Positions 9,291 through 19,376 of a DNA stretch of 43,473 nucleotides are shown here, piece after piece (positions within the stretch are counted from its first letter, which is position 1; each line of letters begins with the position of its first letter). Under the pieces are notes generated by a model that saw only the letters and a program-made list of their open reading frames with translations, made no database searches and was not told the origin of the DNA. The DNA comes from Prorocentrum cordatum (taxonomy: Eukaryota; Sar; Dinophyceae; Prorocentrales; Prorocentraceae): positions 1 to 43,473 of the forward strand of contig CAUYUJ010000929.1 of NCBI GenBank assembly GCA_963575745.1, written 5' to 3'. The position numbers were made by a program, and so were the translations under genes.

Positions 9291-9332
9291 TCGGATATCG
9301 ACGGCAGCCTGTCAGCCAGAGCATCGGGAATC

Positions 9333-9426
9333 GAGATTCGAGGATCTAGAATCGAGGTTCGAGGTCCGAGAAGGTTGAGGATCGAAGGTCTAGAAACAAC
9401 AGGTTCGAGGGTCGAGGTGCTCGAGG
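9333..9426 (+). repeat. TCGAGG-type degenerate minisatellite
   Basis: Repeated 6-10-bp units such as TCGAGGATC, TCGAGGTTCGAGG and TCGAAGGTC. Confidence 0.75.
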
Positions 9427-9469
9427 TGCCCTGCTCTCCTCGCCTCTCCTCCTCGCCCGTCCCCCTTCT

Positions 9470-9532
9470 CCTCGCTCCTCCTCCTCCTCCTCCTCCTCCT
9501 TCTCCTCCTCCTATTCCTCCTCCTCCTTCTCC
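9470..9532. repeat. CTC microsatellite, left flank of the copia element
   Basis: An imperfect CTC/CCT tract ending directly at the left LTR. The CTC tract continues right after the right LTR (19,377-19,418), so the element split a microsatellite. Confidence 0.9.
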
Positions 9533-9746
9533 AGTAAGTTGTTACATGTATCTCTCGGGGCCTCCTGTAGATCCTTAAGGCCCCGCACGCATGTTGCACG
9601 TGAGCCACGCCGTACTGGCATTGTGGCTCAAGACGCGTCAGAGCTAGAGCACTGTATTTGACATTGTACGGAAAAGCTCTACACTGCATCATCGGCTGCC
9701 GCCGCTGTCATCACGGGAGAGGGACATTATCACGTGCCACTGCACG
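9533..9746 (+). repeat. Left LTR (214 bp)
   Basis: It begins AGTAAGTTGTTACATGTATC and ends CACGTGCCACTGCACG. The classic TG...CA termini would be 9540-9744, but identity with the right copy extends to the full 214 bp. Inside, TGAGCCAC (9601-9608) and GTGGCTCA (9623-9630) form an 8-bp inverted repeat. The segment 9610-9632 resembles the dinoflagellate spliced leader. Confidence 0.93.
9610..9632 (+). other. Spliced-leader-like sequence in the left LTR
   Basis: CCGTA, four bases, then CATTGTGGCTCAAG. The conserved dinoflagellate spliced leader, as I know it, has CCGTAG then CCATTTTGGCTCAAG. The last 14 bases match at 13 positions, and the 5' CCGTA matches with a 2-base length difference. The same segment is in the right LTR at 19,240-19,262. 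The overlapping 8-bp hairpin is an alternative reason for conservation. Confidence 0.45.
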
Positions 9747-9758
9747 TGGTAGCGGAGC
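9747..9758 (+). promoter_or_regulatory. Primer binding site (initiator Met tRNA type)
   Basis: TGGTAGCGGAGC directly follows the LTR. The usual copia PBS for initiator Met tRNA is TGGTATCAGAGC, giving 10 of 12 matches. This supports 9746 as the LTR end. Confidence 0.8.
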
Positions 9759-9926
9759 AGCATTGCTCCCCTCCCGCCGCCAGGCGACGGCAGTACCACT
9801 GCGAGCACGTGACCTCCGACACCGAGACTGCAGGCACTGGCCTCGACAGTTCCACGTGCGAGGACGGGTTCTCCGACAGTCAATTCAAGAATTCCTACTT
9901 TGATTTTGGGATCAGCTATCGACGCA

Positions 9927-10832
9927 ATGTTCGGCGGAAAAGGCGCAGGACATCAGCAACAACCCCCGGTCCAGTATGGCGGACCTCAGCGGTTCAATCC
10001 TGGACAGAATCCTCAACCAGATATGGCGAACACAAAGACACCTCCCTCATGGTCGCCAGAGCTGGAGACGAGTTATCCGCTGTGGGTCTACGCTCAGGAC
10101 TTGATGTTGTGGAGCGCAGCCACCGAGATCCCAGTCGCGCGTCAAGGACCAGCGGCTGTTCTTCAACTCGGAGGCATGGCAAGAGTCCTGGGCAGAGAGG
10201 AACAGAGTATTCGGCTTCTCTCACAGCTGTTGGGTTTCACGCGAGTTCAAGGCGAGACGGTAGATCAAGCACTCTCGAGGTTCGACATCACAGTATACAG
10301 GGCGACGAATCTTTACATAATTTCGCATTGGGACCTCAAGGGTTGGCATGGGTTCTTCTCAGAGCTCTCAAGGTGGCGCCAATCATGTGGTTTCAACTTC
10401 TGATTCCACTGAATGGCCAGCTTCCGACAACCGACGAAAAATTGAACATCCTCAAGAGGCACATTCGGCAGCAGGCGCACATCTTGGAACATCATCCACA
10501 TGGTACGTTACAACATTCATCACACCCTGGACAGCAAGCACATCTGACGTACTTTGGACATGTGGAGCCTCCACAGGCTGAGACGGCCTGGGGCAACGGC
10601 GCAGCAGCAGCAGCACCGCCGCAAGCAGCATACCAGATGCACGATTCACATGACAACAACCCCCACGAGCCCTACGTGTACGAGGACTTCTTCGGCGACA
10701 GCGACACGGAGTCGGACGAAGATCCCCAGGGCCCAGAGTGCACGGACGAGGACATCACGACGGTTTCTGTACGAGACATACCTCAACATGAAGAAGCGTT
10801 ACAGGGCCTACACGAAGAAGCCGACCAATCTT
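9927..10832 (+). pseudogene. gag: gag, N-terminal and central part (frameshifted)
   Basis: The start is placed at the ATG at 9927 (MFGGKGAG...). The first segment carries a PPSWSPELE...YPLWVYAQDLMLW stretch, then RQGPAAVLQLGG and a GETVDQALSRFDI motif, all typical of dinoflagellate copia capsid regions as I recall them. Near 10,308-10,313 the frame changes and the protein continues as LHNFALGPQGLAWVLLRALK, then an acidic segment (EDFFGDSDTESDEDPQG). A second shift near 10,762 returns to the first frame and leads into the nucleocapsid. The role is virus-like particle formation. Function is unlikely without frame repair, unless the shifts are sequencing errors. Confidence 0.82.
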
Positions 10833-12140
10833 AGGAGGTTCAATCGACGTTACTACGGTCGGCGCTCCGGGCAAGGAAAAGGAGGATTTCGTCTACAGTT
10901 TGGCAGGCCGAGCCACTTCCCCGTCGAGCAGCAGGACCCCACGTATTTCAAAGGTGGAAAGGGGAAGGGCGGCGGCCAGCACGGGCATGGCAAGAACAGA
11001 AAGGACCCAGTCACGGGCGAGGTGATGAAGTGTCACGAGTGCGGCAGCGACGAGCACCTGCGGAGGAACTGCCCCAAGTTACATCATCATACACAGGCAT
11101 CAGGATCGGCAGCATCATCGGCAGCCCCCGCGGCGACGAGTCAGGACTACTCACTAACGCCCGGACACATGTACATGATGCAGCAGCACTTCTTCAATGT
11201 GGGACAGTCTCGGCAATATCACGAACCCCATGAAGAACCAGCTACGTATACACTTACGGTGGAGCGGTCACAGATTATTTCAGACGGCATGGGCATCATG
11301 ACGGATCACGATGCGGATCATGATGCTCACCAGGAGCGGCAGCTGCAGGAGTTGACGAACAGGAGTTACAGCCGCCAGGAACCGCAGCAGGCGAACCCGG
11401 CAGAACATCATCACACCTCCATCCTGCAGCAGTTGCGTATCTTGGATCAGACAGCAGGTGACGGCGATCAGATATCAGCAAGATTCTTTCCCTGGTGGAA
11501 TTTGGACGTAGAGCTAGACGCCAACAGCAGCTTCAACACGGCAGACTTTAACGAAGAGCAGATTTTTCTCCTCAAAATGAAGCTGCCAGGCGGAGGACGT
11601 GAAGGACTCCTTGTGGTCACCGGCGCACACGACAACTTGGTGGGCAACCTTTTCGTCAAGCGCATCCTGGACATCCTCAGCGTGCAGGGCGTGACGGATC
11701 GGGTCAAGTGGCAGAAGCTATCCAAGCCCATCAACGTCTCCGGCGTCGGTAAGAACAGCCAGCTCGTCGAGCGGGCCATCGCGATTCCTCTGAGGGTCAT
11801 CGCGAACGACGTGAAGAGCGACACTACGTATACGGCCCCTGTTGTTGGCACTGAGGAGGACCCATCAACGGCGCCAGCGTTGTGGGGAATCGAATCGATG
11901 CGGCGCCAGCGGGCAGTCATCGACCTGGTCAACAACGAGATACACTTATGCGGACCAGGCCGAGTGTACATCAACACCCCCCATGGCACATCGACATTGA
12001 AGATCGAGAGCAGTATGAGCGGACATTCACTGGTGCCATGCACGGAGTTCGACAAGTACAAGAAGAAGGTCTCTTTCAAGGCAGCGCCGCAGTACGTGAC
12101 GGAGAACCAGAGCGTCACTGCGGCCGGAGGTTCCCACTAG
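10762..12140 (+). pseudogene. Nucleocapsid zinc knuckle and aspartic protease, active site lost
   Basis: A basic Gly/Lys/Arg-rich stretch leads to a CCHC knuckle (C at 11,031, spacing C-X2-C-X4-H-X4-C), the RNA-binding motif of gag nucleocapsid. Downstream, a retropepsin-like region reads GGREGLLVVTGAHDNLVG. The position normally held by the catalytic Asp of D-T-G is Val (GTC at 11,616-11,618), one base from GAC. The C-terminal half (ALWGIESMRRQRAVIDLV..., HLCGPGRVYI, GHSLVPCTEF) matches the post-catalytic region of this protease family as I know it. An in-frame TAG at 12,138 ends the frame. Confidence 0.82.
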
Positions 12141-13161
12141 GGGGTCGGCCACTCGGCGGTGCGTCACGCCGAGTCTCCTCTGAAGGAGCAGGCCGCCAGG
12201 GAGACGCGCAGCAATTTCCCGAACCTCTCTCTACCTCGACCTCCTTCTGTGCATGACGACGCTCTACCTACAATTTGGATTCTCGATGACGACGACGGCC
12301 AAAGAAGCCATGCATGCAGTCAACGATTCAATGTCCAGCTCTACAATCATAGTTCACGGCGCACCACGGCGAACAGCAGCAACCACATGCAAGCATTGTT
12401 TCACCAGCATCGGCCAGTTCTGTTATGGGCGTGAATACCAGGACCTCCCACAACAGGACAGTTTACGAGATCACATCGACGGAGACTGCGACTCATCAGC
12501 CAGCTCAGCGAACAGCAGGTATCTCTACAACGACCTGTTCTTCTTGAGGCCAATGAGCGCGTGCGAGCAGTCTGGGTGCAGCAACACTTCAGCGACTTCA
12601 TTGGCAATCAGCATCAGGGTGGCAGCCTGAAGACTACCATGGTACGACTACGAGATGGCAGCCACACCTCAACCATCCGCCTGGAGACCAACTTTGATTT
12701 GGGAGCTCCAGGCATCGTCAACAGCATGGAGGCACCGGCGGCGGTCGCGAGCCTCCTCGACCTGTCGTTCAAGGCAGAGCACAAGCCATCACGAGAGCAA
12801 GTTGTTACACCACCTGCGGCTACATCGGCATCAGCGCACTCCCCTCCGAGGACGACGGGCGACAGCAGTGGCGACAAGGTTATGTTCGACGTCCTCGATG
12901 AAAATTTCACAGCATACCCTACCGATGCAGCAGTACGAGCCAAGGAACGAGAACGGCACCGGAAGTCACAGGCTATCGACCCAACGCACGCCATGGCGAG
13001 CAAGAAGAAGTTCAAAGTGGAGCAGCATTACGACGACTGCGGGCTCGACGACTCTAGTCTCAAGCAGGCGTCGTGGGTTCTCAACCAGACGAACACCGAC
13101 ATCTACGACGACGACGATCAGATCATGAACGACGAGCCGGAACAGGATACTTGCTCTATGT
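12141..13161 (+). other. Polyprotein linker region, frames mixed
   Basis: Open stretches in two frames continue the polyprotein (12,141-12,434; 12,253-12,630; 12,561-13,241) but show no named domain. The last one is acidic (HYDDCGLDDSSLKQ, YDDDDQIMNDEPEQD) and leads toward the methyltransferase-like domain. A 27-bp stretch at 12,783-12,809 matches the internal-LTR junction at 19,150-19,176 with one mismatch. Confidence 0.5.
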
Positions 13162-14680
13162 TTGTTTCTTTTGCGTGGTTTGAGTGGGTCAGACACCAAC
13201 GACAGGACCTACAGCCACATGCCAAAGAAATGCAAGTATGACTCGTTCACTGCTTTCATGACGGATTGGTCCTATCCTTCACAGTACAGCTCACATAGTA
13301 AGGACCATTACATCGACGTCGTGGAGATATGTGGAGGCAACGCCAGAACATCACAGATAATGATACACCGCTTCCATGAGGTCAAGATCGGCCTCAACTT
13401 CGACATCATCGTAGGCATCGACCTGCTCGACCCAACGCAGGAAGCAGCTCTCTGGCAGTACCTCAAATCGAACAAGGTCATGATAGTAGTTCTCAGTGTT
13501 CCCTGTGCGGGCTTGGCTGGTTGGCAGACGCTGAACAGAATCACTAACCCGGAGACCTGGAAGCAGAGTAGGCGGACATCCATGCCCCTTGCTAAGCTTG
13601 CAGGTCGAGTTGCAGAATTTCAGTTACGTCACCGTCGACACTTTCTATCGGAACATCCTCAGGCGACGGAGATGTACAACATGGCGGAATGGGACTACGT
13701 ACGAAACCATCTTGAGCTTCATTGGTGCGTGGTCCATCAGTGTACGACTAGCCTTCGCGAGAACAGACCCCCCTTCTTGCACCTGATGAAGCCCGCCGAG
13801 TTCTGGGCATCACACTATCTGTTGATCAGACCGCTGTTGAACCTGAAGTGCGACCGCAGTCATCAGCATGCTACAATCGCAGGCGGTCCGTCTCACGACG
13901 CACGTCTATGGACCTGGGAGTTGGCCAGACTGGTTGCGACAAGTATTCACGATTTGTTACGACATTTGCGATTGCATCAGATATTCTTCCCAGCGGGCGA
14001 CGACGAAAGCGAGAGTGAAGAAGAACAAGCACCAGGAGCAGCAGCAGCAGCACGACCCAAACGACGGCATAGGTCAGCAGCCGCAGCGGCAGCGGCAGCA
14101 CCAGCACCTCTGCCACCAGCACCAGATCCTCCGGCAGCGGCTGCACCTTCAGCGGCAGCTGCAGCTGCAGCAGCAGCTGTACCAGCCGAGGAAGTCAAGG
14201 CACCACGGAAGCGTGTTCGAGCACCCGAATCACGCATGCCTGCTTGGGGCAAGCGCTCAGCTTGCAGATCGAATCGCGACATGTACGACCCCAGACATAC
14301 TAGAGATCCGAGCTCATGCTTGCGGTCATTGATCGCACCCCGGGAGTGGGACTGTCCATCCTGCAAGACGTACAAACCACGTGATCATGCAGGCCACACG
14401 TATGGCCTCGACTGCAAGTGGGGAGAAGCGGCAATCAGAGCCTCCGGCAAGCGACGAACGACGAAGCTACCTCGAGATCCACGACCACGTCTTCATGATG
14501 AACCAACGGCAGCAAATCGAGTGGATCCCGATCCAGGACTTGAGTTACCGCTTCCTCCTCCTCCTGAAGCACCACCACCGGCAGCCGCAGCAGCAGCTGC
14601 ACCCGCAGAAGGTGAAGGCCCACTGCGACTGGCAGACGCACCAAGACAGCGTGGTGGAACCAGTAGCAGGGAAGTACAAC
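13162..14680 (+). pseudogene. Methyltransferase-like domain plus zinc-like motif in the polyprotein
   Basis: From residue ~50 of this frame: DVVEICGGNARTS (V54-G59 at 13,321) resembles the SAM-binding motif I of C5-cytosine methyltransferases. LSVPCAG (P114-C115 at 13,501) sits where the Pro-Cys motif IV would be. LSEHPQA (E164-P166 at 13,651) resembles motif VI. A C...H.H segment (CDRSHQHATIAGG) follows. After an Ala/Pro-rich linker comes C-P-S-C-X8-H-X2-H-X6-C (from 14,353), a possible zinc ribbon. Cytosine methyltransferases within dinoflagellate retrotransposons have been reported, as I recall. Whether this one is catalytic is unknown; motif VIII is not clear. The start in the polyprotein is not fixed. 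Confidence 0.55.
14032..14190 (+). repeat. GCA/CAG-rich imperfect microsatellite within the ORF
   Basis: GCAGCAGCA-type runs encode poly-Ala in the methyltransferase-like frame and poly-Gln in another. A shorter block recurs near 14,575-14,610. Variable length here is a likely source of frame changes. Confidence 0.8.
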
Positions 14681-15832
14681 GATTTCGTTCAGGAGGTGCG
14701 CAGACCGAGGGCGACGAACTTCCCACCTATTACAGACATGCGTACGTGGTTGCCATGCGATCTCGGAAGGGCATTGCACCAACTCAAGCCGGCAGACATG
14801 AATTTGGTACGACGGACACTTCGAGTATTTCATATCAGATGGTGGCACGCCCAGGCGCACGACATGATCAGGATGTTGCACAACGCCGGCGTGCCGATGG
14901 AGGTTTGTAAGATGGCGCACGATATCGTGGACACGTGTAGGGCATGTCGGATGTGGCAGAGACCAGCACCCAAGAACATGCCGACCATGCGACTGTCTCT
15001 CACGTTCAACGAGTACGTTCAAGTGGACCTGTTATTTGTTGGAGAACTCATCGTCGTCCACCTTATTGACGAGTGCCTGAGGTTCTCGGGAGGCGGTGTT
15101 GCAGCCAACAAGGAGCCGCCAGAGATTTTACGAGTGATCCACCTGGCTTGGGCCACGATACATGGACCGCCTCAGCACCTCATTGCAGATCAAGAAGGAG
15201 CCTTGGAATCCGACGAAGCTCGCATCTATTGTGATCAACACCAGATTCAGAGACGAGCCAAGCCGGTCGGATCGAAGGCAGCCATCGTTGAACGACACCA
15301 CGAGATCGTTCGCAACACCATACGGCGCATCAAGTCTCAGGCGGAAGAACTGGACATGGCCATACCAGACGAGTATATTGTGGCCGAGGCTTTTATGGCA
15401 CACAATCAGTTACTGAATGTTGGTGGTTTCTCTCCTTATCAAGCGCTCTACGGACGACAACCAGCACAACTTCAAGATTTAGACCAAGTGAGCGCAGCAC
15501 CCCTTCAGGATGATGTGGGAGGACTACCATGACTAACCAGACATGCTCATCGTATACGAGAATTAGCGAACACGGCAATGGTGGAAGCAACAGCAGCAGC
15601 CAGAGTACAGCGAGCACTGGAGTCACAGACGCGGACCTCGGGGCAGGGCCTCGGAGTGCAGGTCGGCGACTTCGTGGACATCCTCAGGAAGACCGACAAG
15701 AAGGGCATCACCAATTGGATTGGACCCTGTAAGATCACAGATATGTCAGATATGCGGGACGGACTCGTGCATTGCAAAAAGCAGGGGCGTCCCATGTCGG
15801 TACGAATCGCAGATATCAGGAAGGCGCTGTAA
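14680..15832 (+). pseudogene. int: Integrase (DDE) with one internal stop
   Basis: The N-terminal zinc-binding region is seen as RWWHAQAHDMIRMLHNAG...DTCRACRMW (HHCC type). The catalytic core has Asp at 15,026 (EYVQVDLLFVG), Asp at 15,188 (LIADQEGAL) and Glu at 15,290 (AAIVERHHEIVR), with 33 residues between the second Asp and the Glu, close to the copia spacing. The following NQLLNVGGFSPYQALYGRQP is typical of the end of the core. A TGA at 15,530 interrupts the frame; the same frame continues as RELANTAMVEATAAARVQRA and a GDFVDILRKTDK...GRPMSVRIADIRKAL C-terminal domain ending at 15,832. Integrase inserts the cDNA into the genome. Confidence 0.85.
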
Positions 15833-16250
15833 TGGAATTTCTACATTTCGCGAGCAGCCAAGACAGCAGCATCACGGGCATCAGCACAGTCATGACGCAG
15901 GTGACCAAGTTCGCAGACTCCTGTTCAAGGGCAGTGCTACGTTTTGGCTGGTGTGTGTCTTCAGCAGGAAGTTGGGAGCTCACGCGCAGTACTACGCAGT
16001 ATCCCAGCTTTTGGAGCGCCTCGTTCATCTAGCACTTTTGGCAGGAGTACGGCATTGTCTTGGAGCAAGGATTGGCTGTGGTATGCATCATCTTCAGAAT
16101 ATACCAGAGATGCCTAGCTCATTCTTGATATGGTGGTATAAACATTCACCAGTTCGCTCTTACACAATTCAGTATGGCAGCACTTATGTGGATTGGAAGC
16201 GGATCCTTTGCGAGGACGAGAGACCTGAAGCATACTGGTGGAAGAGATCC
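15833..16250 (+). other. Integrase to RT linker
   Basis: The frame is open but shows no domain. It contains hydrophobic and aromatic stretches (LVCVFSRKLGAHAQYY, FLIWWYKHSPV) that may reflect a shifted frame. Confidence 0.4.
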
Positions 16251-17971
16251 TTCATACAGTTCTTCTTCAGGCAACGACAGCGAGATGATAACGATGGCGA
16301 TCAGGTAGAAGTGTCAGCAGACATGGACAGGAGTCCAGCACCTCCGGCACCACCTCAACCATCTCGAGTACCTGACGCCCCACTGGCTGTTCCTCCACCT
16401 GAAGAAGAATTCACACCAATACGGAAAAGGAGGAAACATGACGGTGTACATGGCGATGGTCGAGCGCACAAGTACCGCATGCTACCCCATGAAGATGAGG
16501 AAAAGGATCAAGCACCACCTGCAGCCAAGCATCAGCGATCAGATCCAGCAGTTGATCGAGATGAAGGATCTATCTTGGATCCTCCACCCTACGAGCCTCC
16601 CGGCGCAGGAGTAGCAACATCTTCGTCGGGCGCAGCAGCATCGACGGCAGCACCGACCACACCAGCAGCGCGACCTACCTCACCTACAACGACCGATGAG
16701 ATCAGCGACGAAGGTTTCGAGATTCCCGGCTCGGGCATTGACGATCGTGAACCACCACAGACAAATACTGGTGATGGAGGCTGGCGCATTGCGGAGGGCG
16801 ACGACCTCTACTACGACAACCATGGCAATAAGATCACGCTACCCACTACGATGGACGAATTCAAGACATACATCATGAGCAGGAAGCCGGAACCCTTGCC
16901 CAGGCAAAAAGACGAGAAGAACAAGTTCGACCAGTCCGAGTTCGAGTACTTCGAGGCACCGGTACAGCGGACGAAGCACGACCTGACTCTGACGGACGAT
17001 GTGACGTTCCACTTCGAGCGCGAGGAACCGGAGTTTCCTTTACCTTGGTATATTGCCAACTTGGAGTTTCGAACGAAGCAGCGCACTCCAGAAGGATATG
17101 ATTTGGTATATTTCCTACCCAATGCGAAGCTCAGCAGCCAGGTTATCAAACCAGACCTTCACAACTTCAGTGCCGACGATCAGCGGCAACATCATGATAA
17201 GGTCATCAGATCCATGAAGAGAGAATTACAGCAGCGGTTGGAGCTCGAGAGCGTCGGTGTCATGCTCAAGCGGGGAGCAACCAACCTTGTGGACGGCACT
17301 TGGGTCTTCAAGTGGAAGATCATGGTCATCGATGGCAAGGAGCAGCGCGAGGTCAAAGGCAGATGGACGTTGAGGGGCTTTAAGGACAGGCAGTCACAGG
17401 TTGAGACCTTCAGCGGAACCGCGGCCCGGTACAGCACACGAGTGGTGAACAGTCACGCATGCCAGAATGAATATGATATGTGGGCGTTGGATATCTCAGG
17501 AGCTTTCCTCAAGGGCCTTACGTTCGACGAGATCAATCAGATGACGACGGGCGGTTTAATCGGGCAAGCGCAGCTCATTGTGGATGCCAAGGCCGCTTCC
17601 GTTCTGAGGACGTTCAAGGGCTGGGAGAACTTCGATCATGAGAAACATTGCCTACGGATCTTGCGACCGATTTGGGGATTGAAGATGCGCCGAGATTGTT
17701 CACATTAAAGTTGGCACAGGTCATGAGCGCGACACATCATATCCCAAGTAAGGCCGACAACAAGCTGCACATGAGGCATGATAAACATAACAAGTGTATT
17801 TCATTGGTTTGCGGACATCTGGATGATTTGAAAGGATCGTCAACGACTTCAGCGCGAGAAGAGTTGTGGAGGGCATTGGAAAAGGCATTTGGTAAGTGCA
17901 GCAAGCACATGAATAAGTTCACGTACTTAGGAGTTGATCATGAGCAGACAACGGATAAGAAGTCAATCTAA
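16251..17971 (+). pseudogene. Reverse transcriptase (copia RVT_2 type), one frameshift
   Basis: After an acidic, Pro-rich linker and an MDEFKTYIMSRKPEP segment, the RT reads GTWVFKWK...REVKGRWTLRGF, then MWALDISGAFLKGL with the first catalytic Asp at 17,490. The frame breaks at 17,684-17,685: GLK is followed in the next frame by DAPRLF, the usual continuation, as if one G were missing. The active-site pair is CGHLDDLKG (Asp codons 17,822 and 17,825), with His where most RTs have Tyr. A LGVDHE motif follows, then TAA at 17,969 in the middle of the conserved MHQKGY region. Confidence 0.85.
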
Positions 17972-18871
17972 ATGCACCAGAAGGGCTACATCATGGAGTT
18001 GCATATGATACCCTTGCCAGCTCATTCAGTTCATCGACCAGACGACGATGTCAGTATTGAATTACACACTCTGGCAAGAAGTCTTCTGGGCCCACTATCA
18101 TGGGTAACACAATCGAGGCCGCAGATTCAAGTTTTCGTGGGACTGTGTCAGAGGAACGCCAAGCAGCTCAAACATCGACATGCACAGGTGTTGAATCTGA
18201 GCCTTAAGTGGATACAGACACACCGCGCAGGAGTACGATATTCACAAATGGTGGGGGATTCTGCGTTATATTGCATCGTGGACTCGGCATTCAGAGCGGA
18301 CGAGCCAGATTGTTTGGCACTTCGTGCAGATATTATGGGACTTTGCCGGCACACCGGTTCGAGCATCGGAGGCAAGTTGCACATGTTCGTGACGACCAGC
18401 AAGAAGCAGTCGCGAGTCAATAGGAACACGTTCAGTGCAGAAGCTGGAGCAGCTGGAGACGCTATTTCTATGTTTATTGTATTGGCAGGTTTGTTAAATG
18501 AGATTGATAGGGGCACACAATCAGCCATTAAGTTAGCGACGTGTGCAGAACGCGGAGGCTTCAGCAGAAAGATAGTAGTGTTCACCGATAGCGAGTCATT
18601 CTTCAAGGCATGTACAGCCACCGAGGTTCAACTACCGACAGAGAGACATCTAGCATATACAGTGATGAAAGTACGAGAATGGTTGGATCGTGGCACTGTA
18701 TCAGAGTTGATTTGGATAGACACGAAAGATATGTTATGTGACGTATTAACAAAAGGTAGTATTAGCAGATTTGATGTTATGAACGCACTTAATCAAGGCG
18801 AGTGGAAACCTCAACATGAACCCAAGCGTTGGAGTTCTAAATCCCACACGCCGACTGAATCAATATTTTAG
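17972..18871 (+). pseudogene. RT connection and RNase H domain
   Basis: This is in the same frame as the RT end and separated from it only by the TAA at 17,969-17,971. RT thumb/connection sequence (TLARSLLGPLSWVTQSRPQI) leads into RNase H with Asp at 18,281 (IVDSAF), Glu at 18,440 (FSAEAG), Asp at 18,587 (FTDSES) and Asp at 18,740 (CDVLTKG), the four acidic positions expected. SKKQSRVNRNTFSAE is the hallmark copia stretch. It degrades the RNA of the RNA:DNA hybrid. The 299-residue frame itself is intact. Confidence 0.85.
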
Positions 18872-19162
18872 TTATTTTGTATGAGTGCGAGAGTCCAACC
18901 ATAAGGTTCGATTTCCACGTGTGGTTCATCATAGTGTTGAAGTTCGATTACCACGAGTGGTTCATTCACTACGTGAAGTACGCCTACGTTAGGCCAGCTT
19001 GTTGTCATGGTTTCATCTTTCCGCTCACCGCCGCCATCACATCGCCGCTGTAAAGTATCGTTGCAGCTTATGTGCTAATTAAGTTCCTCCTCCTTCTTTA
19101 GTTGCCGTCAGCCAATGCGTTTCACAGAGCTTGTATTTCATACAGTTTTAAGCCATCACGAG
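18872..19162 (+). other. 3' untranslated part of the copia element
   Basis: A short tandem duplication (AAGGTTCGATTTCCACGTGT and AAGTTCGATTACCACGAGTG, near 18,902 and 18,940) follows the stop codon. The polypurine tract is weak: only CACGAGAG precedes the LTR. Confidence 0.6.
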
Positions 19163-19376
19163 AGTAAGTTGTTACATGTATCTCTCGGGGCCTCCTGTCA
19201 ATCCTTAAGGCCCCGCACGCATGTTGCACGTGAGCCACGCCGTACCGGCATTGTGGCTCAAGACGCGTCATAGCTAGAGCACTGTATTTGACATTGTACG
19301 GAAAAGCTCTACACTGCATCATCGGCTGCCGCCGCTGTCATCACGGGAGAGGGACACTATCACGTGCCACTGCACG
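19163..19376 (+). repeat. Right LTR (214 bp)
   Basis: It differs from the left LTR at five positions: AG/CA after CTCCTGT, T/C in CGTA(C)TGGCA, G/T before AGCTAGAGC, and T/C in GGGACA-TAT. The spliced-leader-like segment is at 19,240-19,262 and the hairpin arms at 19,231-19,238 and 19,253-19,260. Confidence 0.93.

Larger units (their letters stand above)
9533..19376 (+). mobile_element. Ty1/copia-like LTR retrotransposon, near full length, inactivated
   Basis: Two 214-bp direct repeats with 5 differences bound 9.4 kb with the order gag (CCHC), protease, methyltransferase-like domain, zinc-like motif, integrase, reverse transcriptase, RNase H. Integrase before RT is the copia order. A PBS resembling the 3' end of initiator Met tRNA follows the left LTR. 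Coding is spread over all three + frames, with frameshifts near 10,310, 10,762, 13,160-13,320, 14,450-14,700, between 15,830 and 16,300, and 17,685, plus in-frame stops at 12,138, 15,530 and 17,969. Both flanks are CTC microsatellite. The insertion therefore looks fairly recent by LTR divergence but has many frame breaks, which could be mutation or assembly indels. Confidence 0.92.

Noticed and set aside
9734-10834. A single 366-codon gag protein starting at 9734
   Set aside because: Its first ~190 codons show no gag similarity; the gag motifs there lie in the other frame, so the real reading shifts near 10,310.
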